From Candidatus Uhrbacteria bacterium (GTDB lineage Bacteria > Patescibacteriota > Patescibacteriia > UBA9934): DNA of 12,998 bases. Location of the stretch: positions 1 through 12,998 of the forward strand of contig CAITFQ010000028.1 in assembly GCA_903891735.1 (NCBI GenBank). Reading direction: 5' to 3'. Shown here piece after piece: positions 1-6,549 of this stretch. The stretch's first letter is position 1, and every line of letters starts with the position of its first letter. The translations under genes and the position numbers were made by a program. The notes under the pieces are model-generated. The model was not told where the DNA came from, made no database searches, and saw only the letters and a program-made list of their open reading frames with translations.

Positions 1-2
1 CT

Positions 3-162
3 GTCAGCGCGAGACTCGGGTGGTCCCACTTCTCACTCAAGGCCTCAGCCCAGAAAAACCTAAAGGTTGCCTCGTTGCTGATCCTCCGACGTAAGCTCCG
101 GCAAGTTTTTCTCGGGTCGGCCTTTCGACTCGTCGTAGGACACACCACTCGTCTTCGCTGAC
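3..162 (-). repeat. Hairpin repeat family 1, copy A, behind ftsW
   Basis: This 160-bp stretch begins with GTCAGC and ends with GCTGAC. Its reverse complement matches 9267-9425 at roughly 93% by hand alignment; the differences cluster in two short patches. The ends are imperfect inverted repeats (GTCAGCG with CGCTGAC, AGAC with GTCT, GTGG with CCAC), and inner arms also pair (AGAAAAAC with GTTTTTCT, TTGCC with GGCAA), so most of the element can fold into one long hairpin. It starts 21 bp after the ftsW stop codon and is oriented with ftsW. I see no ORF worth keeping in it. It may be a 3'-UTR structure or terminator, or a MITE-like element; the family is not recognised. Confidence 0.8.
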
Positions 163-183
163 TGCGGCTCGGCTCTAAACAGC

Positions 184-1287
184 CTACTTCGCATGCGCCG
201 AAATGTTCGCCACAATCCCCATCGCCGTCAACGTCACCACGAGCGCGGTACCGCCGTAACTGATGAGCGGTAACGGCACGCCAGTAATCGGCAATAAACC
301 AACCATCGCGCCAATGTTCACCACCGCTTGCACCCCAATCCAGGTCATAATCCCGACTACCAAATAACGACTAAAAGCATCAGGTGCTCGTTCCGCAATC
401 CGGAATCCTCGGCTCAAAAACGCCAAGTACAGTGCTAAAAAAGCCAAGGTGAAAATAAAGCCCAACTCTTCGCCAATCACCGCAAAAATACTGTCACCAG
501 CTACCTCCGGCAAGTACTGAAACTTCTGCAATGAGTGCCCATAGCCTCGCCCAAAAAAACCGCCCGATCCCACCGCCAGCAAAGCTTGGTTAATGTGATA
601 ACCAGCGCCCTGTGGATCAAGTTCCGGGTGCAGGAAAGTCATGTACCGCGCCGCTCTGTAAGGCGTCAGCTTAATCAGCAACGCTAGTCCGCCCAGACCA
701 GCCACACCCACTCCCGCCAAATACTTAAGTGGAGCTCCAGCCGCAAAGTAAGTGGCCAGTGCCATCGTCACAATAATCGCCATGCTGCCCGTGTCCGGCT
801 GTTCAATCAAGAAAAATGCGACTACGCCCAGGACACACAAAAACGGCAACACGCCCTGACTGAAATCTTTCAGTTCATGCTGACTGCGCTTCTCGAGCCA
901 GCCAGCTAAGTAGAACAAAAACGTCAGCTTCACTAGCTCCGACGGTTGCATCGAAAAAGAGCCTATAACAATCCAACTCTTGGATCCACCAAATTCCTTA
1001 CCGATTCCAGGAATAAACACCAACAACAGTAAAGCGATGGACACAAACAACATCACTCCAGCGTAGCGTCGGTAAACCGTGTACGGCAACTTATAGGCAA
1101 TCGCGAAACCCACCAGACCTGGCAACAAGCCAAAAATAACTTGGTGAATCAAGTAATAATAACCGTTGCCAAATTTGCTCAAGCCAAGCGGAAAGCTAGC
1201 CGACGTCAACATTGCCAAACCGAACACGATCAAGCCACCCAAGAGCATGAGAAATCCGCGATCAACTCCCCCTGGGCCGCGCTCCAT
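184..1287 (-). CDS. ftsW: SEDS peptidoglycan glycosyltransferase FtsW
   Basis: FtsW polymerises lipid II into septal peptidoglycan at the division site, working with a class B penicillin-binding protein. The 367-residue product is a polytopic membrane protein of about ten helices. SEDS signatures are present: QPSELVK at 114-120, DTGS at 165-168, the block from GYHINQAL (229-236) through the PE motif (260-261), a probable catalytic Asp265 in GDSIFAVIGEE, and the C-terminal GVPLPLISYGG at 336-346. The start is ATG at 1287, nine bases after the mraY stop, so it is the last gene of the nfu-mraY unit. No Shine-Dalgarno is visible (upstream is AT-rich). RodA is the alternative within the family; the mraY neighbour favours FtsW. 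Length is typical for the SEDS core. Confidence 0.93.
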   Translation of the reverse strand: MERGPGGVDRGFLMLLGGLIVFGLAMLTSASFPLGLSKFGNGYYYLIHQVIFGLLPGLVGFAIAYKLPYTVYRRYAGVMLFVSIALLLLVFIPGIGKEFGGSKSWIVIGSFSMQPSELVKLTFLFYLAGWLEKRSQHELKDFSQGVLPFLCVLGVVAFFLIEQPDTGSMAIIVTMALATYFAAGAPLKYLAGVGVAGLGGLALLIKLTPYRAARYMTFLHPELDPQGAGYHINQALLAVGSGGFFGRGYGHSLQKFQYLPEVAGDSIFAVIGEELGFIFTLAFLALYLAFLSRGFRIAERAPDAFSRYLVVGIMTWIGVQAVVNIGAMVGLLPITGVPLPLISYGGTALVVTLTAMGIVANISAHAK

Positions 1288-1296
1288 AAAATTATT

Positions 1297-2352
1297 TTAG
1301 CCGAGTAACGACGTATCCAAAAGCGCGACGATGAGTCCTAAAGCCGCCCCAATCCACGACAATAACCAGAAACGCATCACCACCTTTGGTTCCGGCCAAC
1401 CCTTAGCCTCAAAATGATGGTGAATTGGTGCAATCAAGAAAATCTTTTTCTTGAACAGCTTCTTCGACGTCAGTTGCATACCTGTCGTCACCGCTTCCAG
1501 CACAAACACAATCCCAATCAGCGGCAAAAGTAAGGCCGAATCCGTCAACATAGCGACCACCCCGAGCGTCACCCCGAGCGACATGGCACCCGTGTCACCC
1601 ATAATAAAGCGGGCTGGCCAAATGTTAAACCACAGGAAAGCAAACAACGCACCCATAATCGCTGCACAAAAAGCAGCCAAGTCGACCTGTCCCTGCAGCA
1701 GCGCAATCACCGCATAAGCACCAAAGGCAGAAGCCAAGGTACCACCAGCCAAACCGTCCAAGCCGTCCGTCTGGTTAACCGAGAACGACGTCAGCACAAT
1801 AACCGCAATAAACAAAGGGATATACCACCAACCAATTGTGACGCTACCGATGAGTGGAATATGCAAAGAGTCCCAACCCAACTTAACGTAAAACCACCAG
1901 GCCCCAATCGCCGCAATAATCGTGTACAGCACCAAGCGATGACGAATATGAATACCGCCACCCTGTTCACCAATCCCGCGCACGTTCAAATAGTCATCGA
2001 CCAATCCGAGGAGTCCAGCCGCCACTAGCACAAACAACGGCAACCAAGTTTGCGGTCGCGACAAAAAGTTTAGCTGACCCAGCAATGAATCCGGGGCCAA
2101 AGTGGAAATAATAAAGAATATCAAGGCCAACACTAATGGCGTTACCCACATCAAGAGTCCGCCCATTGTTGGCACACCAGCCTTCTTAGCATGCAACTTA
2201 GCAAACATTGGGGCTGACACCGCACTGCGAATAGACTTACCCAATCTGAATTTATACAAGAAATGAGTCAACAATGGCGTCCAAGCTAAAGCCAGCAAAA
2301 ACGACAGCGTCGCCAAAGTCAAAATTTTCAACAACGCAAAAGCATCAAGCAT
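1297..2352 (-). CDS. mraY: Phospho-N-acetylmuramoyl-pentapeptide-transferase MraY
   Basis: MraY transfers phospho-MurNAc-pentapeptide from UDP to undecaprenyl phosphate, making lipid I at the inner face of the membrane. The 351-residue sequence keeps the family landmarks: PTMGG at 61-65, the metal-binding and catalytic Asp pair DDYLN (Asp119, Asp120), NQTDGLDGLAGG at 193-204, GDTGAM with Asp253, and HHHFE at 311-315. About ten membrane helices surround these loops. Its ATG (2352-2350) overlaps the end of the preceding 127-residue gene by 8 nt, suggesting translational coupling, and ftsW follows after nine bases. GDTGAM replaces the commoner GDTGSL, a mild change. Length is normal for the family (about 320-360). 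Confidence 0.96.
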   Translation of the reverse strand: MLDAFALLKILTLATLSFLLALAWTPLLTHFLYKFRLGKSIRSAVSAPMFAKLHAKKAGVPTMGGLLMWVTPLVLALIFFIISTLAPDSLLGQLNFLSRPQTWLPLFVLVAAGLLGLVDDYLNVRGIGEQGGGIHIRHRLVLYTIIAAIGAWWFYVKLGWDSLHIPLIGSVTIGWWYIPLFIAVIVLTSFSVNQTDGLDGLAGGTLASAFGAYAVIALLQGQVDLAAFCAAIMGALFAFLWFNIWPARFIMGDTGAMSLGVTLGVVAMLTDSALLLPLIGIVFVLEAVTTGMQLTSKKLFKKKIFLIAPIHHHFEAKGWPEPKVVMRFWLLSWIGAALGLIVALLDTSLLG

Positions 2353-2728
2353 AATAGGTCACGTTCAAATGAACAAGGAATATAAGATGAATCAGAACCA
2401 ATAGATCGACTAACACGGCTGTAACCATAGCCGCATAGGCAATCACCTTCTCTTTCCGCCAAATCAAGGTCGCATAGACCATGTTGCCGACAGTCAAAAT
2501 CAAGCCAATACCGGACGGTACGAACAACTCCCACCATGAACCTACTTTATCCACACCAATGTGAATATTATAGTGTAATGGGACCACGCGCCAGGTTTCA
2601 ACTGCCGGAAACAGGTTAAACCAAACTAGCAATACTCCGGCCAACAGCAACAATAACCCAGTCAAAATTGACCAGCGAAAAAAGCGCAGTTTACTTATCT
2701 CCCGCCAATCTTGTCTAAGCTTAGCCAC
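2345..2728 (-). CDS. Small three-helix membrane protein, conserved hypothetical
   Basis: This 127-residue protein has a basic N-terminus and three hydrophobic segments (about 18-40, 67-90 and 97-120). Between the first two lies LHYNIHIGVD (51-60), followed by GSWWELFVP. The arrangement of a helix, an extracytoplasmic HYN...G.D loop, then two helices resembles small membrane proteins I associate with CPR genomes and is loosely like DUF1648 (SdpI-type) loops; no function is known to me. Translation starts at GTG (2728-2726), three bases after the nfu stop, and the stop overlaps the mraY start, so it sits inside a cell-envelope operon. A role in envelope assembly is only suggested by position. 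Confidence 0.75.
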   Translation of the reverse strand: MAKLRQDWREISKLRFFRWSILTGLLLLLAGVLLVWFNLFPAVETWRVVPLHYNIHIGVDKVGSWWELFVPSGIGLILTVGNMVYATLIWRKEKVIAYAAMVTAVLVDLLVLIHLIFLVHLNVTYYA

Positions 2729-2731
2729 AGG

Positions 2732-2959
2732 TTATTGCACTAAGATTACTTGTAAAACTTGCGGGACCTTCTCTTTCACAGCCGCTGCCACCCCATGCTC
2801 CAAGGTAAAAGCCGCCAACGGACAAGTCCGGCAAGTCCCGTTAAACCTAACCTCTAATAGCCCATTTTCCTCACTAAACCGCACAAATTCAACACTTCCC
2901 CCGTGACCCGCTAAACGTTGGCTAACCTCGGCTAAAATCTCCAAAATCAAGGCTTCCAT
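2732..2959 (-). CDS. NifU C-terminal-domain (Nfu-type) Fe-S scaffold protein
   Basis: This single-domain, 75-residue protein matches the C-terminal NifU domain that assembles or carries an Fe-S cluster for delivery to target proteins. The hallmarks are HGGSVEFV (19-26), the cluster-binding motif GTCRTCP with Cys43 and Cys46, TLEHGV (52-57) and the C-terminal VPQVLQVILV. Two such proteins normally bridge one [4Fe-4S] cluster through their CxxC motifs. Nothing else of an Isc or Suf system lies in the window. It is the first gene of a unit with the three-helix protein, mraY and ftsW, an unexpected partner for cell-wall genes. The -10-like hexamer lies only seven bases before the ATG, so the message may be leaderless. 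Confidence 0.88.
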   Translation of the reverse strand: MEALILEILAEVSQRLAGHGGSVEFVRFSEENGLLEVRFNGTCRTCPLAAFTLEHGVAAAVKEKVPQVLQVILVQ

Positions 2960-2966
2960 AGCCTAC

Positions 2967-2996
2967 AGTATAACCCAGTTGACGAAACTCGGCCAA
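2967..2996 (-). promoter_or_regulatory. Predicted promoter of the nfu-mraY-ftsW unit
   Basis: Read on the minus strand, TTGGCC (2996-2991) and TATACT (2972-2967) are 18 bases apart. The -10 ends seven bases before the nfu ATG, placing the expected transcription start at or next to the first codon, as in a leaderless mRNA. Confidence 0.5.
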
Positions 2997-3034
2997 TTAG
3001 CTACAGTACCCCCGAAATTACCTTCAATTATTAC

Positions 3035-3156
3035 AGAAGTTTCAGATTTGCGACTAGTTTGGGTGCGCAGTGAGAAAAGCTTTTGAGGCTTAGTCAGACT
3101 AAGTCGAAAAAGTTTTCGATACTGCAAGCTCAAAATAGGCCAAATCTGGAAGTTCT
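3035..3156. repeat. Hairpin repeat family 2, copy 1, upstream of rpmA
   Basis: This 122-bp imperfect inverted repeat runs from AGAAGTT to AAGTTCT and ends 10 bp before the rpmA ATG. It matches 5383-5505 with about 14 differences over 123 aligned columns. It can fold end to end, with internal palindromes AAAAGCTTTT, CTTAGTCAGACTAAG and TCGAAAAAGTTTTCGA. Several differences from copy 2 are compensatory in the stem (GCAGT with ACTGC here, GCAAC with GTTGC there). It lies between the divergent nfu and rpmA genes, so it would fall in the rpmA leader or its promoter zone. The family is not recognised. Confidence 0.85.
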
Positions 3157-3166
3157 ACTTGATTCT

Positions 3167-3439
3167 ATGGCACACAAAAAAGCCCAAGGCTCTACAACTA
3201 ATGGACGTGACTCCCGGGCTCAGCGTTTGGGCGTCAAGCGCAGCGATGGCACCAAAGTGCTCTCCGGTGAAATCTTGGTCCGTCAGCGCGGTACCGCAAT
3301 TCACCCAGGTTCTGGCGTCCGCCGCGGCAAGGACGACACTCTTTACGCCATCACTTCTGGCGTCGTTGGCTTCATGAAAAAGAAGATGCCAAACTTCACT
3401 GGCGCTCTCAAGCAGCGCACTTTCGTCTCCGTCAAATAA
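3167..3439 (+). CDS. rpmA: 50S ribosomal protein L27
   Basis: L27 binds the large ribosomal subunit; its N-terminal tail reaches toward the peptidyl transferase centre. The 90-residue protein begins MAHKKAQGSTTNGRDSRAQR, the canonical L27 start, followed by LGVKRSDGTKVLSGEILVRQ and RGTAIHPGSGV. The ATG at 3167 is chosen because L27 begins there. The frame stays open upstream to 3083, but that part encodes the flanking hairpin repeat, not L27. rplU, the usual partner, is not adjacent. Only a weak GGAAG lies 14 bases upstream. The hairpin repeat ends 10 bp before the start and a strong terminator follows, so this is probably a single-gene transcript. Confidence 0.96.
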   Translation: MAHKKAQGSTTNGRDSRAQRLGVKRSDGTKVLSGEILVRQRGTAIHPGSGVRRGKDDTLYAITSGVVGFMKKKMPNFTGALKQRTFVSVK

Positions 3440-3450
3440 CTCACACAAAA

Positions 3451-3497
3451 AAACAAAACGTCCCGTGACGCGTGCAAGCGTCCGGGACATTTTGTTT
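3451..3497. terminator. Bidirectional terminator between rpmA and the cyclophilin gene
   Basis: Stem halves GTCCCG (3460-3465) plus GACGC (3467-3471) pair with GCGTC (3478-3482) plus CGGGAC (3483-3488). An A-rich arm lies to the left and a T-rich arm to the right (TTTTGTTTG), so the hairpin carries a U-tract on either strand. It sits between two convergent stop codons. Confidence 0.85.
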
Positions 3498-3506
3498 GTA
3501 TATCGA

Positions 3507-4184
3507 TTATTTAAGATCCTCAACCGTCACCTTAGTCATCTTATCCCCAATGGCAATCTTATCCACTACGTCCATACCCTCAGTCACTTCACCAAAAATG
3601 GTGTACAGGTGCGGCAAGGCCACGTCGTCCAACATAATGAAGAATTGGCTACCATTGGTGTTTGGCCCAGCATTCGCCATAGCGACCGTACCACGCTTAT
3701 AAGTTTTATCGTCCTTCAACTCGTCGGCGAAGCTGTAACCTGGCCCACCGCGACCAGTGCCGGTTGGGTCTCCGCCTTGAATCACGAAGCCTTCTTCACG
3801 ACGATGGAAGATGACGCCATCGTAAAAATTCTTGCTGATCAAATACACAAAGTTAGAAACCGTGTTCGGAGCTGTGTCTGGGTAAAGCTTAATCACGATG
3901 TCGCCTTTAGCGGTCGTAATCCGGACCTCTTTACCGTTAATCTGGTCCGCTGGCAAAATACCAGGGAAAGCCAGAGCTGTCGTTGTATCCATAGCTGAAG
4001 TAGATGAAGAATCGGTTGGAACTGGGGCTGCAGCTGGCGTTGGCGTTGGCGTCGGAACGCTCTCAGCTGCCTTAACATCACTCGTACCTGGCACAGTGTT
4101 CTGGACCGCCACTGTCTTAGAACAACCAGCTCCCAGCAAGGATAAAGTAGCTAATGTTAGTAATACCTTCGTTGATTTCGTCAT
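3507..4184 (-). CDS. Cyclophilin-type peptidyl-prolyl isomerase, putative lipoprotein
   Basis: The enzyme catalyses cis-trans isomerisation of peptide bonds before proline and helps protein folding, here probably outside the cytoplasmic membrane. The 225 residues comprise a signal sequence ending in LGAGC (Cys21, lipobox-like), a low-complexity Thr/Pro/Ala linker (about 35-70), then the cyclophilin domain (about 84-225). Catalytic-site elements are visible: FHRR (126-129, with the catalytic Arg), FVIQGGDP (133-140), and MANAGPNTNGSQFFI (169-183). The usual Trp of eukaryotic cyclophilins is replaced by PHLYTIFG, as in many bacterial forms. A hairpin lies just upstream of the ATG and no Shine-Dalgarno is seen. 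It converges with rpmA. Confidence 0.93.
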   Translation of the reverse strand: MTKSTKVLLTLATLSLLGAGCSKTVAVQNTVPGTSDVKAAESVPTPTPTPAAAPVPTDSSSTSAMDTTTALAFPGILPADQINGKEVRITTAKGDIVIKLYPDTAPNTVSNFVYLISKNFYDGVIFHRREEGFVIQGGDPTGTGRGGPGYSFADELKDDKTYKRGTVAMANAGPNTNGSQFFIMLDDVALPHLYTIFGEVTEGMDVVDKIAIGDKMTKVTVEDLK

Positions 4185-4194
4185 AGAAATAATA

Positions 4195-4217
4195 AAGGGG
4201 CTAAATCTCAGCCCCTT
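4195..4217 (-). terminator. Probable terminator behind the 92-residue gene
   Basis: AAGGGGC (4195-4201) pairs with GCCCCTT (4211-4217) around a nine-base loop. On the minus strand it follows the 92-residue gene's stop by 12 bases and is followed by TATTATTT, a moderate U-tract. It also lies about 10 bases before the cyclophilin ATG, so it could act as an attenuator for that gene. Confidence 0.65.
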
Positions 4218-4229
4218 ATTTTTACTTGA

Positions 4230-4508
4230 TTATTGAGTTACTTGCAAGGCCGCCTGATCAGTCGACACTTGATTCTGCAACGTCTTAATCTCTACATTCT
4301 TAGTCTGCAAAGCAAAGACAGAAGTGAACAACACGGCGGACAAAGAGAAAACCAAGACCAACATCAGAGCCGTCAATTCAATGCTGCCAACCGGCAAAGA
4401 ACTACAAGCGCTACATGAACCGCTACTCAACGAGCTACTAATCGGCGCCATCGGCATCGCCTTCTTAACTGACTTTCTGACCGGCGCCTTGCGTTTTACT
4501 TCACTCAT
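4230..4508 (-). CDS. Small single-helix membrane protein with CxxC, unknown function
   Basis: I do not recognise this 92-residue protein. It has a lysine/arginine-rich N-terminus (1-20), a Ser-rich stretch containing CSAC (Cys32, Cys35), one membrane helix (about 45-67) and a C-terminal tail (69-92) with coiled-coil character. The ATG at 4508 is chosen because AAGGAGG ends six bases upstream, the only textbook Shine-Dalgarno in the window; a longer in-frame extension would cross that site and run into the upstream gene. A TATAAT at 4529-4524 is so close that its transcript would start inside the Shine-Dalgarno, so read-through from the 264-residue gene is a likelier source of translated message. 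A hairpin terminator follows. Confidence 0.72.
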   Translation of the reverse strand: MSEVKRKAPVRKSVKKAMPMAPISSSLSSGSCSACSSLPVGSIELTALMLVLVFSLSAVLFTSVFALQTKNVEIKTLQNQVSTDQAALQVTQ

Positions 4509-4513
4509 ATTAG

Positions 4514-4521
4514 TCCTCCTT
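4514..4521 (-). promoter_or_regulatory. Strong Shine-Dalgarno that sets the 92-residue gene start
   Basis: Minus-strand AAGGAGGA lies five bases before ATG (AAGGAGGACTAATATG). It is the only full-length anti-16S match I found ahead of a gene here. Confidence 0.8.
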
Positions 4522-4552
4522 AAATTATATAAAAACTTTCTCAATAACTTTA

Positions 4553-5347
4553 CTATGAGGGAAGTATACCATAATTTTGCGCTGCTAAAAACGGCGCATC
4601 CACAGGGCAACCGTCACCCATAAACCACCTCGTGAAAAACGTCAGCGTCACCTTCGTCTGCACATCATTCACGAGTAAATTAACGTCGCGCGTCACACTC
4701 GATCGCTGCTCACTTACCCCAGGCTCTACTGCTCCGCCACAGCCTCCTTGCTGGCCGACACTCGACAACCGCACAATCGAACCGCCCTCTGGCGCATACC
4801 CCACCGTCGTCACAAATCCCACCGCGCCTTCCGGCTTAGTCTTCAAAATATCGCTATATACATCAACAAACTGCGGCGTCGTCACCGTCTCTTTCTGACC
4901 CAGCGCAAATGTTCCGAGCGTACTCGTTTCCACCGCCAACATCGTCTCGCTGTAAGCCACAATCGGCTGTACCATCTCCCACATCAACGAGTCTTCATTA
5001 AAACGATAAACGGCCAGTCCCGAGCTCGTCGAGGTGGCCATACTCGACGTCGGTATCGTCGCCCAATCAATCTTCCAACTCAGTACCACTGGCTGCACCA
5101 ACGGCGTCACATCCGGCGTAATCAAATAACTACTACCGACTGTCACATTATTAGCAATTAAAGGCCGAGCATCCGTCACCGTCGACACCACTATCGGCGC
5201 ACTCGCCCGCGCCACCCCCGTCACCGTCACCACGCCATCCGGACTCGCGACTACCCTATCCTCAGGATTTGCCGTAAACATAAACCACAAACTAATCCCG
5301 GCCAGGAACACAAACACCGTCGTCCACATGACTGATTTCTTAATCAT
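4553..5347 (-). CDS. Signal-anchored exported protein, unknown function
   Basis: This 264-residue protein starts with a basic tip and one hydrophobic segment (about 7-25), probably a signal anchor or uncleaved signal peptide, so the remainder should face outward. The segment from about 85 to 150 (WKIDW, LAVYRFNEDSLMWEMV, TSTLGTFALG) has the rhythm of a beta-sandwich domain seen in surface proteins: a Y/W-rich strand pair followed by a G-T-F-A-L strand. The C-terminal part has two cysteines (GGCGG and GDGC) that could form a disulfide. No family or catalytic motif is recognised. A TATACT six bases before the ATG suggests a leaderless message, and a family 2 hairpin lies 35 bp upstream. Confidence 0.7.
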   Translation of the reverse strand: MIKKSVMWTTVFVFLAGISLWFMFTANPEDRVVASPDGVVTVTGVARASAPIVVSTVTDARPLIANNVTVGSSYLITPDVTPLVQPVVLSWKIDWATIPTSSMATSTSSGLAVYRFNEDSLMWEMVQPIVAYSETMLAVETSTLGTFALGQKETVTTPQFVDVYSDILKTKPEGAVGFVTTVGYAPEGGSIVRLSSVGQQGGCGGAVEPGVSEQRSSVTRDVNLLVNDVQTKVTLTFFTRWFMGDGCPVDAPFLAAQNYGILPS

Positions 5348-5353
5348 GTGGGT

Positions 5354-5362
5354 AGTATAGCA
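5354..5362 (-). promoter_or_regulatory. Predicted extended -10 promoter of the 264-residue gene
   Basis: Minus-strand TGCTATACT carries the TGn extension of an extended -10 element; no good -35 is seen. It ends six bases before the ATG, consistent with leaderless transcription. The same nine-base string occurs upstream of the SIMPL gene. Confidence 0.45.
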
Positions 5363-5382
5363 GAAAAATCTTTACCCCGAAT

Positions 5383-5505
5383 AGAACTTTCAGATTTGTG
5401 ACTAGTTTGGATGCGCAACGAGAAAAGCTTTTGAGGCTTAGTTAGTGCTAAGTCGAAAAAGTTTTCGATGTTGCAAATCCAAAATAGGCCAAATGTGGAA
5501 GTTCT
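5383..5505. repeat. Hairpin repeat family 2, copy 2, overlapping the metK stop
   Basis: This 123-bp element has perfect terminal repeats AGAACTT and AAGTTCT and can pair along most of its length, for example TTGGAT with ATCCAA and GCAAC with GTTGC. It contains AAAAGCTTTT and TCGAAAAAGTTTTCGA. It is a direct copy of 3035-3156. Two of the three bases of the metK TAG stop (5506-5504) lie in its terminal repeat. It fills the space between metK and the 264-residue gene and might work as a terminator for the first or as leader or promoter DNA for the second. Confidence 0.85.
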
Positions 5506-6541
5506 ACTCCAAAGGCTCTTCCCACGGTACGCCCGCTCGTCCAAATTGCCCAAAAACACTCGTCGCTTCATACCAAGGTTGGCGCAACTTCAAGCGCTCC
5601 ACAATCGCTTCGGGACGGAAATCAAACCGCTTCATCACCAAGTCGGTCAAGTCGACGCCATCACCACCGCGCGCCGAAAGTAAGGTCGGTTCTTTCATGC
5701 CCGCCGTGTAGCCAATCGTCAACAACACATTACTAGCCGTGCCCTCACTGACTAATTGTCTGGCCACCGCCCGAGCCATATAACTCCCCGCCCTGGCTGG
5801 TTTTAGCGGATCCTTGCCTGCTGTGCTCGCCCCACCATGCGGCAACAACCCACCATAACTATCCGCCAACACTTTACGCCCGCTGACGCCGACGCCCGCC
5901 GCAAACCCGCCGTTCGTAAACTTACCGCTCGGGTTCACTAAAACTTTCGTACCGGTCACGTCGCCACACAACGGCACAATTACTTCGTCGAACAACAAAC
6001 TCTGCACCTGCGCCTGTTCCATCGCCTCGTCGTGCTCGATGATGAGCGTCACCGCCACCATACGTTCGCCGTCCATCGCCACCTGCACTTTGCCATCCGG
6101 CTTCAACCAGGCAAACAACGGATCGGTCTTGCGCAAATCATCGATCCGTTTAGCAATCGCATTGGCATAAACCACCGGCCTCGGCATAAACTCCCGCGTC
6201 TCGCGCGTCGCATAACCATACACCACCGTCGTACCCTGCGCCCCACCTTGCACAATAGTTCGCGCCACATCTTCCGTCGGTCGTTCCGTATTCACGAATG
6301 GTTCCAAGCCATCACTATAACCAATTTTATTATAAACTCGCCGTGCTAAATCCGACGCATCAAAATCCGCCCGGCTATCAACCACACCGCCAATCATGAC
6401 CATGCCGTGACTACCGAGCGCCTGCAAATCCAAACGACTCAGCGGATCGCGCCGCAAATATTCATCCACGATCGCCTCCACGATCTGATCGCACATTTTA
6501 TCCGGATGCCCCGGAAACGGCGCCTCAACAACCTTCAACAT
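5504..6541 (-). CDS. metK: Divergent S-adenosylmethionine synthetase
   Basis: MetK makes S-adenosylmethionine from methionine and ATP in the cytoplasm. At 345 residues this one is shorter than E. coli MetK (384). Conserved landmarks are GHPDKMCDQI (11-20, with His12 and Asp14), PDGKVQV (148-154, with Lys151), NPSGKFTNGG (203-212), GRK (221-223), DSYGG (227-231), HGG and GKDPLK (242-247). By eye alignment, several acidic residues near the methionine site of E. coli are replaced: GDQG is GAQG (101-103), GDCGLTGRK is AGVGVSGRK, and VDRS is PARA. The C-terminus stops soon after PWEEP, and its TAG lies in a hairpin repeat. The gene is divergent from lexA; a predicted promoter sits eight bases before the ATG. 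Confidence 0.88.
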   Translation of the reverse strand: MLKVVEAPFPGHPDKMCDQIVEAIVDEYLRRDPLSRLDLQALGSHGMVMIGGVVDSRADFDASDLARRVYNKIGYSDGLEPFVNTERPTEDVARTIVQGGAQGTTVVYGYATRETREFMPRPVVYANAIAKRIDDLRKTDPLFAWLKPDGKVQVAMDGERMVAVTLIIEHDEAMEQAQVQSLLFDEVIVPLCGDVTGTKVLVNPSGKFTNGGFAAGVGVSGRKVLADSYGGLLPHGGASTAGKDPLKPARAGSYMARAVARQLVSEGTASNVLLTIGYTAGMKEPTLLSARGGDGVDLTDLVMKRFDFRPEAIVERLKLRQPWYEATSVFGQFGRAGVPWEEPLE

Positions 6542-6549
6542 ACTCCCCG

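Noticed and set aside
3..162. Integron attC site or retron RNA as an explanation of the hairpins
   Set aside because: There are no R/R' core sites of the GTTRRRY type, no integrase and no reverse transcriptase in the window.
3083..3166. N-terminal extension of L27 (28 codons)
   Set aside because: It encodes the family 2 hairpin repeat, and the canonical L27 start MAHKKA is at 3167.
3155..3523. Minus-strand 122-codon frame opposite rpmA
   Set aside because: It is antisense to a certain ribosomal protein gene and crosses the terminator hairpin.
4524..4529. TATAAT as the promoter of the 92-residue gene
   Set aside because: Transcription would start inside the Shine-Dalgarno and there is no matching -35, so it is probably chance in an AT-rich leader.
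3035..5505. CRISPR array or insertion sequence
   Set aside because: There are only two copies, more than 2 kb apart, with no regular spacers and no transposase or cas gene in the window.
5445..5711. Plus-strand frames reading through the repeat into the metK region
   Set aside because: They are antisense to metK and begin inside repeat copy 2; the similarity to the rpmA extension only reflects the shared repeat.
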